Shown here: positions 18,128-25,592 of the stretch, one piece after another
Layout of the letters: each line of letters starts with the position of its first letter
Numbering within the stretch: position 1 is the first letter of the stretch
Source of the DNA: Nostoc sp. KVJ20
GTDB taxonomy: Bacteria; Cyanobacteriota; Cyanobacteriia; Cyanobacteriales; Nostocaceae
Length of the DNA stretch: 64,000 nucleotides
Direction: 5' to 3'
NCBI RefSeq assembly: GCF_001712795.1
Contig: NZ_KV757632.1
Location: 1 to 64,000, forward strand
Position numbers and translations under genes: made by a program
The notes under the pieces: generated by a model
The model's database searches: none
What the model saw: only the letters and a program-made list of their open reading frames with translations
Told to the model about the DNA's origin: nothing

Positions 18128-19243
18128 ATGACAACTTCTCCAATCCCTGCTCAAGAATCCTCTGCTAGCTGGTATATCCTGCTGCAACAGTTAATAGATG
18201 GCCAATCTTTATCCCGTAGTCAAGCTGCTGAATTGATGCAAGGGTGGCTCAGTGAAGCGGTTCCCCCAGAGTTATCAGGGGCTATTTTAACAGCGCTGAA
18301 CTTTAAAGGCGTTTCTGCCGACGAGTTAACCGGCATGGCTGAAGTATTACAATCTCAATCAAAACTAGGAACTGGGGACTGGGGACTGGGGACTGGGCAA
18401 GAATCTACCCAATCCCCAATCCCTAATCCCCAATCACCAATTCCTCTAATAGATACCTGTGGTACTGGTGGAGATGGTTCTTCAACCTTTAATATTTCTA
18501 CAGCCGTTGCTTTTGTCGCCGCTGCATCTGGTGTACTTGTGGCCAAACACGGCAATCGTTCAGCCTCAAGTCTCACAGGGAGCGCAGATGTATTGGAAGC
18601 CTTGGGTGTAAACTTGAGTGCATCCAGTGAAAAAGTGCAAGCCGCATTACAAGAAGTCGGGATCACTTTCTTGTTTGCACCTGGTTGGCATCCAGCCCTC
18701 AAGGCGGTTGCCTCATTACGGCGAACTCTCAGGGTACGAACGGTGTTCAATTTGCTTGGGCCATTAGTAAATCCTTTGCGTCCAACTGGGCAGGTGGTGG
18801 GGTTATTTACTCCCAAACTTTTGGCAACAGTTGCCAAAGCTTTACAGAATTTGGGCAAGGAAAAGGCGATTGTGCTGCACGGACGAGAAAAACTTGATGA
18901 GGCTGGGTTAGGAGATTTAACCGACTTGGCGGTGTTATCAGATGGAGAAGTGCAGTTAACTACCATTAATCCCTTAGATTTGGATTTAACACCTGCTCCC
19001 ATCGGTATGCTTCGGGGTGGCGATGTCCAAGAGAATGCGGAGATTCTCAAGGCGGTACTCCAAGGTAAGGGAACTCAGGCACAACAGGATGCAGTAGCGT
19101 TGAATGCGTCGTTAGCGCTGCAAGTAGCGGGTACGATCGCACTCCTAGATCACGCCGAGGGAATTAAAATCGCTAAGGATATTCTACAAAGTGGGGCTGC
19201 TTGGACGAAGTTGGAGCAGTTAGTTGAGTTTCTGGGGAATTAA
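18128..19243 (+). CDS. trpD: Anthranilate phosphoribosyltransferase with STRR insert
   Basis: Tryptophan biosynthesis: joins PRPP and anthranilate to give phosphoribosyl-anthranilate. Signatures are DTCGTGGDG (109-117) for PRPP/Mg binding, KHGNRSASS and APGWHPA. Length is 371, about 28 more than usual. The excess lies at residues 78-106, just before the DTCGTGGDG strand, and is encoded by an STRR block: GTGDWGLGTG, then proline-rich SPIPNPQSPIP. The rest of the domain is intact, so the enzyme is probably active with an added loop between the N-terminal helical domain and the catalytic domain. No other trp gene adjoins it. Its end overlaps the convergent protease gene by 71 bases. Confidence 0.96.
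   Translation: MTTSPIPAQESSASWYILLQQLIDGQSLSRSQAAELMQGWLSEAVPPELSGAILTALNFKGVSADELTGMAEVLQSQSKLGTGDWGLGTGQESTQSPIPNPQSPIPLIDTCGTGGDGSSTFNISTAVAFVAAASGVLVAKHGNRSASSLTGSADVLEALGVNLSASSEKVQAALQEVGITFLFAPGWHPALKAVASLRRTLRVRTVFNLLGPLVNPLRPTGQVVGLFTPKLLATVAKALQNLGKEKAIVLHGREKLDEAGLGDLTDLAVLSDGEVQLTTINPLDLDLTPAPIGMLRGGDVQENAEILKAVLQGKGTQAQQDAVALNASLALQVAGTIALLDHAEGIKIAKDILQSGAAWTKLEQLVEFLGN
18367..18446. repeat. STRR block inserted in frame in trpD
   Basis: Four GGGGACT units are followed, after a short spacer, by CCCCAAT/CCCTAAT units, so the two arms are nearly complementary. The block is translated without a stop codon. Confidence 0.85.
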
Positions 19244-20219
19244 TTTGCGATCGCAATTGCGGACGAAATTCTACGATATTACGTTTGATGGTGACATCGT
19301 AATTGCCAAAAAAGTCATGTCCTAGAAGTCCAATTTCTAGTTCCGCACCTGCGATCGCTACTGGTACTTTATTCACTATTACCCCGCCAACTGCCATCGA
19401 ATTAACATAACCCACGGGAAATTCTACAGCCCTAGCACTAGCGGTATTTGCCTTCGCTTTCCCTACTGCCACTATTCTCAAGGTATTTGCCATCTCTTGG
19501 GTGATTACAGTGCCACTGGCTCCCGTATCCACAATCATCTCAAATTTCTCCTGGCCATTGAAAGTAACTTCCACAATTGGCGTCCCACCAGCCCGCCTTT
19601 TAATTGGGGCTGTAAATACTGCCTGATCTGGAATCAGCATTACTGATGAAGGCAAACCTGACTCTGGTGGTAAAGGTTTTGTGGCTACAGGAGGTGAGGT
19701 AAACTTTGGTGCGGCTGCTATCTGGGGAACGGTAACAACTATTCTCTTCTGAGGTTCCGCAATTGGCGACGCTACAGGGCGAGGAGTAGCTTTCTGTTTG
19801 GCATATTTGATTTGGCGCTGATATTCTGTGATTTTGGATTGAGCAAAGGCAAATTCTGGGGTTTGTCGCTGGACTTTTTGCATCAGCGCGATCGCATCCT
19901 GGTATTGACTCGCCACCAATTTCCAATCATCTGGAGATTGAGCCGATTGGCTGATACTCCAAGCGCCAACGGCTTTATCTAGCCCCATCTCAAAAACACT
20001 GGGTTCACTTTCAGAAGTCTCTAGTGGCTGTGCTGGGGTGGCTGCTGGTGTTGCTGGTTCGACGGCAGGCTGTACTGATGCCAGATCCCCAATTGGCGTG
20101 GGTTGCTCATTGCCACCAGTTGCGGTGTTCCGTTTGTCTTGACTACAGGCAACACACAAAACCGCTAGAGCGCTTGATACAAAAATTAGGGTTGCACGGG
20201 ATAAAAAGGACTGAAGCAT
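19173..20219 (-). CDS. Retropepsin-like aspartic protease lipoprotein
   Basis: A 348-residue protein with an N-terminal lipoprotein signal (hydrophobic core, then LCVAC with the lipobox cysteine near residue 27), so it is probably anchored in a membrane facing the periplasm. A TPR-like helical part (about 80-140, QYQDAIALMQ) and a proline-rich linker lead to a retropepsin-like domain: the catalytic VDTGASGTVIT, VNSMAVGGV, and the closing flap region LLGHDFFGNYDVTI. Such single-domain clan AA proteases act as homodimers. The start ATG at 20219 is chosen because it begins the signal peptide; an upstream in-frame extension would cross a large hairpin. It overlaps trpD tail to tail by 71 bases. 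Confidence 0.85.
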   Translation of the reverse strand: MLQSFLSRATLIFVSSALAVLCVACSQDKRNTATGGNEQPTPIGDLASVQPAVEPATPAATPAQPLETSESEPSVFEMGLDKAVGAWSISQSAQSPDDWKLVASQYQDAIALMQKVQRQTPEFAFAQSKITEYQRQIKYAKQKATPRPVASPIAEPQKRIVVTVPQIAAAPKFTSPPVATKPLPPESGLPSSVMLIPDQAVFTAPIKRRAGGTPIVEVTFNGQEKFEMIVDTGASGTVITQEMANTLRIVAVGKAKANTASARAVEFPVGYVNSMAVGGVIVNKVPVAIAGAELEIGLLGHDFFGNYDVTIKRNIVEFRPQLRSQINSPETQLTAPTSSKQPHFVEYP

Positions 20220-20298
20220 AACTAATTTTAACGGGTTGCGGAAGTCCCTATCTTCAATGTACTCATAAGGTGGGGATTGTGAGCGGGGGTTGAGTAGG

Positions 20299-20343
20299 GC
20301 ATAAGCGTATTTTTTTGCATCAGCAAAAAAAATACGCTTATGC
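20299..20343. repeat. 45-bp hairpin with poly-T/poly-A arms
   Basis: GCATAAGCGTATTTTTTTGC pairs with GCAAAAAAAATACGCTTATGC around a four-base loop, with one base length difference. It lies upstream of the protease gene, in the divergent spacer. Confidence 0.75.
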
Positions 20344-20439
20344 ATGACGAAGCGCCAAAATTCTCTGATAGAATAGCTGGGTCTTGACCACCAATGCCGT
20401 AAGCGAAAACCAAGCTGTATAGGTAAGTGTTGCATCGCC

Positions 20440-20612
20440 CTTGGCGTCTCCCCTTGGGAGAAGAGAAAGATTTGGTCTTGGGAACCAGGACTCCTGCCCT
20501 TGGAGGGAATGTTAGACTTTCTAGTACTACGAAGTCCTAGAAGCTGTTCCCGATGAATTGAGAAGCCCTGTCCGTCTGACGGCGGGGTAGTTCACCTGTC
20601 CAAGCTTTGCCA
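20440..20612 (+). mobile_element. Possible solo right end / omega-RNA remnant of an IS200/IS605-type element
   Basis: The segment ending TTCCCGATGAATTGAGAAGCCC, a short hairpin (CCCTGTCCGTCTGACGGCGGGG) and GTAGTTCAC resembles, from memory, the 3' ends of cyanobacterial tnpB elements that encode the guide-RNA scaffold. No tnpB or tnpA gene is present. Assignment is tentative. Confidence 0.35.
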
Positions 20613-20703
20613 AACTCACTCCCGCTACTTTAATTCTCTTTTAATTTTAATTAACCATTTTCAAAACTCCCAATTGCCCAACTCATGGGATAATTAGCAA
20701 TCG

Positions 20704-20895
20704 CAGTATTGGGTACTGGTGACTGGTGACTGGGGATTGGGTACTAGGAATTAGAGACTGGGGAAGAAGCAAGGAGTAGGGAGCAAGGGAGTAGAGTTTT
20801 ACCCGCCCTGTACCTCTCCATCCAATCCCCAATCCCCAATCCCCAGTACCCAATCCCCAGTCCCCACTCCCCAATCCCCACTCCCCACTCCCCAA
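20704..20895. repeat. Long STRR hairpin abutting the carA start
   Basis: G-rich heptamers (GGTGACT, GGGGATT) from 20704 and C-rich heptamers (CCCCAAT, CCCCAGT, CCCCACT) from 20821 to 20895 are complementary. The right arm replaces the normal ribosome-binding region of carA. Confidence 0.85.
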
Positions 20896-20901
20896 TTTAC
20901 T

Positions 20902-22065
20902 ATGCCCCTGTCTGACACAATACCTGCTTTACTAGTCTTGGCAGATGGAACCACTTATCGCGGTTGGTCTTTCGGTGCTACGGGAACCGCGATCGGAGAA
21001 GTGGTGTTCAACACTGGTATGACCGGCTATCAAGAAGTCCTGACTGATCCTAGTTACTGCGGTCAAATAGTCATTTTTACCTATCCGGAATTAGGCAATA
21101 CAGGTGTCAATCCTGAAGATGAGGAATCAGATGGCCCACAAGTGCGGGGTGCGATCGCACGCAATATTTGTCAACGACCGAGTAACTGGCGATCGACACA
21201 ATCTTTACCTGACTACCTCAAACAAAACCAAGTGCCAGGAATCTACGGCATCGATACCCGCGCCCTCACCCGCAAAATTCGGATGTTCGGAGCTATGAAT
21301 GGTGGCATTTCTACGACTATTCTTGATGAAGCGGAATTGCTAGAGCAGGTACTAGCGGCTCCCAACATGGCAGGATTAAATCTGGTTCGTGAAGTCACCA
21401 CCCCAACGGCTTATGAATGGTCAGATCCCACCATTCCAGCTTGGCAATTTAACTCTGAGGCTGCGGAAAATCTTGGGGAACCCTTTACTGTTGTTGCCCT
21501 TGACTTTGGCATAAAACGTAATATCTTGCGTCGCCTAGTAAGTTATGGTTGTCGGGTGATTGTTGTACCTGCTGATACACCACCAGAGGAAATTCTCAAA
21601 TACAATCCAGATGGTGTGTTTCTTTCTAATGGCCCTGGTGACCCTGCTGCCGTCACCGAAGGGATTGCAACTGCCAAAGCACTTCTGTTAAGTCAAAAAC
21701 CTATCTTTGGTATTTGTATGGGACACCAAATTTTAGGTCATGCACTAGGGGCAGAAACCTATAAACTTAAATTTGGTCATCGTGGTTTGAATCAGCCTGC
21801 GGGTTTACAACAAAGGATAGAAATTACCAGCCAAAACCATAGTTTTGCTATTGACCCAGATTCTTTACCTACGGCAGTTGTGGAAATCAGCCACCTGAAC
21901 TTAAACGATCGCACCATTGCCGGGGTACGTCACAAATCTCTACCTGTTTTCTCCGTACAGTATCACCCAGAAGCCAGTCCTGGCCCCCACGATGCTGATT
22001 ACTTATTTGAGCAATTTGTCCAATCCATGCGAACAGCACGTCAAGCTGTGGCTGAGGTGAGGTAA
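20902..22065 (+). CDS. carA: Carbamoyl-phosphate synthase small subunit
   Basis: Glutaminase subunit that supplies ammonia to CarB for carbamoyl phosphate, used in arginine and pyrimidine synthesis. The 387 residues are standard. The N-terminal CPSase domain (LADGTTYRGWSFGA, GMTGYQEVLTDPSY) is followed by a class I glutamine amidotransferase domain with the nucleophile Cys in GICMGHQ, and the His/Glu of QYHPEASPG near the C-terminus. carB is not in this window. Only 20 bases separate C-rich STRR units from the ATG and no Shine-Dalgarno is present (ACTCCCCAATTTACT precedes ATG), which is odd for a housekeeping enzyme; translation may be leaderless or depend on local structure. Confidence 0.96.
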   Translation: MPLSDTIPALLVLADGTTYRGWSFGATGTAIGEVVFNTGMTGYQEVLTDPSYCGQIVIFTYPELGNTGVNPEDEESDGPQVRGAIARNICQRPSNWRSTQSLPDYLKQNQVPGIYGIDTRALTRKIRMFGAMNGGISTTILDEAELLEQVLAAPNMAGLNLVREVTTPTAYEWSDPTIPAWQFNSEAAENLGEPFTVVALDFGIKRNILRRLVSYGCRVIVVPADTPPEEILKYNPDGVFLSNGPGDPAAVTEGIATAKALLLSQKPIFGICMGHQILGHALGAETYKLKFGHRGLNQPAGLQQRIEITSQNHSFAIDPDSLPTAVVEISHLNLNDRTIAGVRHKSLPVFSVQYHPEASPGPHDADYLFEQFVQSMRTARQAVAEVR

Positions 22066-22192
22066 AAATGGGGAATGGGGAATAGGGAATAGGGAATGGG
22101 GAATAGGGAATAGGGAATAGGGAATAGGGAAGAGTTTTCTAATGCCCAATGCCCAATGCCCAATGCCCAATCCCCAATCCCCTATTCCAACA
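22066..22192. repeat. STRR hairpin downstream of carA
   Basis: GGGAATA/GGGAATG units (22069-22130) are followed by CCCAATG/CCCAATC units (22143-22190). It begins two bases after the carA stop and could act as a transcript end structure. Confidence 0.8.
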
Positions 22193-22249
22193 GATTGTAG
22201 ACAATTTGCTCAAAAACCATCTATACTTGAGCGTTCACTTTAACTCATG

Positions 22250-22263
22250 AGGAGGGAATTATT
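22250..22263 (+). promoter_or_regulatory. Shine-Dalgarno and candidate ATT start of the STAS gene
   Basis: AGGAGG (22250-22255) is followed five bases later by ATT (22261-22263) in the frame of the STAS protein. There is no ATG, GTG or TTG in this frame between the upstream stop (22228-22230) and residue 29 of the protein. ATG at 22247 is in another frame and stops after nine codons. Confidence 0.6.
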
Positions 22264-22623
22264 GCTGAGCCACTAAATCTAACCGTTAGCCTGAGAGGCA
22301 CTCGCGAAGTCCGGGATAACTGTCAGCTATTCCGCCTCACAGGTTTGTTAGATGCTTTTTCTGAGCCGACATTTCGCAAGACACTTGGCAGCAAGATTGA
22401 CGAGGGCCCTAAGCATATTATTTTGGATCTCTCACAAATTGACTTTGTTGATAGCTCTGGCTTGGGCGCTTTGGTGCAGCTCGCCAAGCAAGCTCAAACT
22501 GCTGATGGCACTTTGCAAATTGTCACGAATGCCCGTGTAACTCAAACGGTCAAGCTTGTTCGCCTAGAGAAGTTTCTCTCCCTGCAAAAATCAGTTGAAG
22601 ACGCTCTAGAAAACGTCAAGTAG
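22261..22623 (+). CDS. STAS-domain anti-sigma factor antagonist
   Basis: Single STAS domain of about 120 residues, of the SpoIIAA/RsbV type. These proteins bind or release anti-sigma kinases depending on phosphorylation of a serine; here the site is in DSSGLGALV. The sequence LNLTVSLRG...NCQLFRLTG before the first TTG (22345) forms the expected first strands of the fold, so starting at that TTG would remove part of the domain. The only well-placed initiation signal is AGGAGG followed by ATT at 22261, an uncommon start codon. A sequencing error or a frameshifted start are the alternatives. No kinase or phosphatase partner lies next to it. Confidence 0.85.
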   Translation: MAEPLNLTVSLRGTREVRDNCQLFRLTGLLDAFSEPTFRKTLGSKIDEGPKHIILDLSQIDFVDSSGLGALVQLAKQAQTADGTLQIVTNARVTQTVKLVRLEKFLSLQKSVEDALENVK

Positions 22624-23202
22624 TCTTGATTGCTCGACCTGAGAGTTCAATTTAGCTATCTAGATTCAACATCGGATAGCTTAATTTTTAAAACTTCTGG
22701 CAAAAAACCTCTCTCCTTGTGGGAGAGGGAGAAAGCCAGTTGAGCTATTATATTTAAAGTTGAGCAATAACTAAATATATAAACACCCGGTTATTGGGTA
22801 TGTAATCGTTGGCTAAAATATTGGATAAGCAATCAAATGTGAGAAATCTGTAAGAAATACAAATCCAGCAGATTTTTCTATAGATAGACTTGACTTAATA
22901 CTGTATAGTGGAAAATTGTCGCTTACTAAGTAAGCATGGCAATGCCATTGAGTAGAAGGGTGAATTTGATGTCAGAATTTTACCCTATATTAAGCAAACA
23001 CCACAAGAAGTAGGCGAAATTTGGTTTATAGGCGTTGACATCAGGGTGATTTAAAGTGCCAACTCTCAATCAAAAAGATGAAATTAGGAAGTAATTTTGA
23101 TAGTATTGATTATGCTAAGTATACTATCATGGCATACTTCAGAAAAATCAGTCTTTGCGAAGAATGCCTGCCAAATAGAGCCAGTGAAGGAATGATTTAT
23201 TT
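22624..23202. other. Intergenic region, no gene seen
   Basis: AT-rich spacer. A small hairpin with an eight-base stem (TCCTCTCC-like arms, 22709-22729) lies 85 bases after the STAS stop and may be a transcript end, though it lacks a T-run. Short open frames on the minus strand around 23084-23320 mirror the next gene's 5' end. Confidence 0.55.
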
Positions 23203-23682
23203 GTGAAGTCACAGGAGGAAGAGCTATTAGATGGACAAGATAAAACTCCCAAACAGAGTTTATCTTGGAATCAAGCACTCTTGGCAACCACAGCGCCATT
23301 CCAACAGATTTCCCTCTCACAAGTGCAACAAATTTCTCCTAGTGCTTTAGCATATTTGGGGGACGCAATTTATGAGTTGTATGTTAGAATCTTCTATCTG
23401 CTGCCATTGCAGCGGTCAGGAATTTACCATCGTCTGGTAGTGGAGCAGGTAAGAGCGGAAACACAAGCGCTACATTTGCGATCGCTGATTCCTCATCTCA
23501 GGGATACCGAATTAGAAATTGTCCGACGGGGTAGAAACGCCGCTACAGGACGCCCTAAGCGACTTAATCCCGAAATTTATCAACAGGCAACTAGTTTAGA
23601 AACCTTAGTTGGCTACTTATATCTCACCGATTACCAGCGTCTAACCGAACTGTTGCAAATACTTCATATAGAAAAAGAGTGA
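23203..23682 (+). CDS. mrnC: Mini-ribonuclease III
   Basis: Catalytic RNase III domain without a double-strand RNA-binding domain; in Bacillus, Mini-III trims 23S rRNA precursor ends. The signature ALAYLGDAIYELYVR has the catalytic aspartate D54; GRNAATGRPKRLNP matches the family's central loop, and SLETLVGYLYL provides the second acidic active-site element. Length is 159, with a 40-residue N-terminal extension. The start is GTG at 23203 with AAGGA eleven bases upstream; no ATG is in frame before the conserved domain. The rRNA methyltransferase gene follows 92 bp later on the same strand, consistent with a ribosome-maturation pair. Confidence 0.93.
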   Translation: MKSQEEELLDGQDKTPKQSLSWNQALLATTAPFQQISLSQVQQISPSALAYLGDAIYELYVRIFYLLPLQRSGIYHRLVVEQVRAETQALHLRSLIPHLRDTELEIVRRGRNAATGRPKRLNPEIYQQATSLETLVGYLYLTDYQRLTELLQILHIEKE

Positions 23683-23774
23683 AAACTCAATTTCATAGTA
23701 GCCACAGCAGTAGATTAGGTTCAAGAAATTGAGGTAATCGAGATTGTCAACCATACGCTATATCCATAACTAAA

Positions 23775-24902
23775 ATGCAGAATAAACCAAGAAAAGTTAA
23801 TACTTCTAGCGAACCAAATCGTGGACAACCCGTAAAACTTAAAGGTAAGCGTGTTGTTACTAATCCGACTCGTAATCCTCGGAAAATAGATAGCAAACCC
23901 ACCTCTGTTGCTAATCCGACTCATAATCCTAGAAAAATAGATAGCAAACCCACCTCTGCTGCTAATCCGACTCATAATCCCAGGAAAGTAGATGGCAACA
24001 CCATCTCTGTTGTTAATCCGAATCGCAATCCTCGGAAAATAGATAGCAACCCTAGTTATGGCAACTCCCGACAACGAAATAACAACTTCTCCCAAGCGTC
24101 TGTATCTACAGAATCGACAGAAGATAGCGATCTAATCTACGGTCGTCATCCAGTATTGAGTGCGTTGCAAAATCAGCGCAATCTCAACCGTCTCTGGATT
24201 ACTACTCGTTTGCGCTATGATCCCAGCTTTCACCATTTTCTCTTGCAAGCGAAGGAAAATGGCGCAGTGATTGATGAGGTTGAACCCAAGCGTTTAGACC
24301 ATCTCACCAACGGCGCTAATCACCAAGGTGTGGCAGCACAAATTGCTCCCTACGCCTACATCGAATTACCGGATCTACTGGAACAAGCCAAATCTGTAAC
24401 CGATCCCGTAATTGTCGTGGCTGACGGCATTACAGATCCCCACAACTTGGGAGCAATTATTCGTACCGCCGAAGCAATAGGCGCTCAAGGATTGGTGATT
24501 CCCCAAAGAAGGGCATCTGGGATCACTTCCACTGTCATGAAAGTGGCAGCAGGTGCTTTAGAAAATTTTGCTGTAGCTAGAGTTGTCAACCTCAGCCGCG
24601 CCTTAGAAGAATTAAAAGAAGCTGGCTTTTGGATTTATGGCACCGCTGCAAGTGGGAGCGAACCCTTGCATACAGTCAATTTTACTGGCCCAATCGTTTT
24701 GGTAATCGGCTCAGAAGGCGAAGGTCTGGGTATGTTGACTCAACGTTCTTGTGATTTCTTAGTATCGATTCCTCTACAAGGTAAGACTCCTAGCCTCAAT
24801 GCCTCGGTAGCAGCGGGTATGGCGCTTTATGAAATTTATCGTCAGCGATCGCAAAATACGCTGCACTTAGATAGATTACAAAAAATCTCTTTGAAAAAAT
24901 AA
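23775..24902 (+). CDS. rlmB: TrmH/SpoU-family rRNA 2'-O-methyltransferase (RlmB-like)
   Basis: Methylates ribose of a guanosine in 23S rRNA (G2251 in E. coli). The C-terminal 255 residues are a standard SpoU enzyme: substrate-binding GRHPVLSAL, motif 1 DPHNLGAIIRTAEA, motif 2 VIGSEGEGLG and motif 3 PLNASVAAG-like IPLQGKTPSLNASVAAG forming the AdoMet knot. The first 120 residues are unusual: a basic, low-complexity tail built from four 17-residue repeats (NPTRNPRKIDSKPTSVA and variants). It probably is disordered and may bind RNA (inference). Context next to Mini-RNase III supports an rRNA role. The exact target nucleotide is inferred from family. Confidence 0.92.
   Translation: MQNKPRKVNTSSEPNRGQPVKLKGKRVVTNPTRNPRKIDSKPTSVANPTHNPRKIDSKPTSAANPTHNPRKVDGNTISVVNPNRNPRKIDSNPSYGNSRQRNNNFSQASVSTESTEDSDLIYGRHPVLSALQNQRNLNRLWITTRLRYDPSFHHFLLQAKENGAVIDEVEPKRLDHLTNGANHQGVAAQIAPYAYIELPDLLEQAKSVTDPVIVVADGITDPHNLGAIIRTAEAIGAQGLVIPQRRASGITSTVMKVAAGALENFAVARVVNLSRALEELKEAGFWIYGTAASGSEPLHTVNFTGPIVLVIGSEGEGLGMLTQRSCDFLVSIPLQGKTPSLNASVAAGMALYEIYRQRSQNTLHLDRLQKISLKK
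23862..24065 (+). repeat. Four tandem 51-bp repeats inside the rlmB-like gene
   Basis: Units start at 23862, 23913, 23964 and 24015, each beginning AATCCGA. Units 1-3 are highly similar and unit 4 diverges at its end. All keep frame (17 codons). Confidence 0.9.
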
Positions 24903-24989
24903 CGGTAACAGAGTATAAAGAAATGTAAAAGATAATAAAGCACCATATCGTTTAACACCCTGTAGCACGTTTACAAATTGGCGAAAATC

Positions 24990-25292
24990 ATGAAAACCAT
25001 TTGGCATAACCTCAAGGAAGTGTTGATTAACACATTCGACTACATCGGCTTGGCTTGGTGGGTAGAGATTGTGACGCAGAATCCCCGCTGCACGTACTAC
25101 TTCGGGCCATTTCTGAATTCTTCTGATGCCAAATTGTCAAGCATTGGATATATAGAAGATTTGGAGATCGAAGGGGCGCAAGGAATTGTTGTCCATATCA
25201 AACGCTGCAAACCTAATACCTTAACCATCGCTGAAGACTTGGGGGAAAGATTTGACCGCAAAGTACAGCCTGCCTTTGGCGGTCAGATTTAA
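24990..25292 (+). CDS. DUF1816 domain protein
   Basis: A 100-residue cyanobacterial protein of the DUF1816 type: WWVEIVTQNPRCTYYFGPF followed by a short beta-rich region (GYIEDLEIEGAQGI) and a KRCKPNTLTI motif. The family is common in cyanobacteria, sometimes linked to CpcD-like linker domains, with no firmly established function. The start is ATG 24990; an in-frame TTG four codons upstream has no better ribosome site. It is likely monocistronic. Confidence 0.85.
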   Translation: MKTIWHNLKEVLINTFDYIGLAWWVEIVTQNPRCTYYFGPFLNSSDAKLSSIGYIEDLEIEGAQGIVVHIKRCKPNTLTIAEDLGERFDRKVQPAFGGQI

Positions 25293-25592
25293 TTTAGGCC
25301 AGAAAATGAATAGGACGCGGGGATGTGGAGATGCAAAGACATGGATACACAGATAATTCTTTGACTGCGTTACCAAGTCTTTCTTTTTCACTCACCGCGT
25401 CACCACATCTTCTCTCTCCGTTTCTTCTTCGTCAATAGTCAAAATTTTTAACTAATTCTGGGGGTTTAAGTCCCCTGCTTCTTCATCGGCAAGTTTTGTG
25501 AATCTTTCTAAATGACCGTTACGTAAACTTAATTACGTTAGCGGTAGCGAGGAAAGAGCGTCTGTAGGAGCGTAATTACGAATTAGTAATTA
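25293..25592. other. Intergenic region with AATTACG-type repeat
   Basis: Lies between convergent genes. 25527-25591 contains TTAATTACGTTAGCGGTAGCG and GCGTAATTACGAATTAGTAATTATT, a member of the repeat family also at 15697. No gene was seen. Confidence 0.6.

Larger units (their letters stand above)
20220..20901. other. Intergenic region upstream of carA with hairpin, IS-end-like and STRR parts
   Basis: Holds a 45-bp palindrome (20299-20343), a possible IS200/IS605-type right end (20440-20612) and a long STRR hairpin (20704-20895) that reaches within seven bases of the carA start. No protein-coding signal was seen. Confidence 0.65.

Noticed and set aside
18355..19050. 231-codon frame antisense to trpD
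   Set aside because: Shadow of trpD codon bias; trpD motifs are unambiguous.
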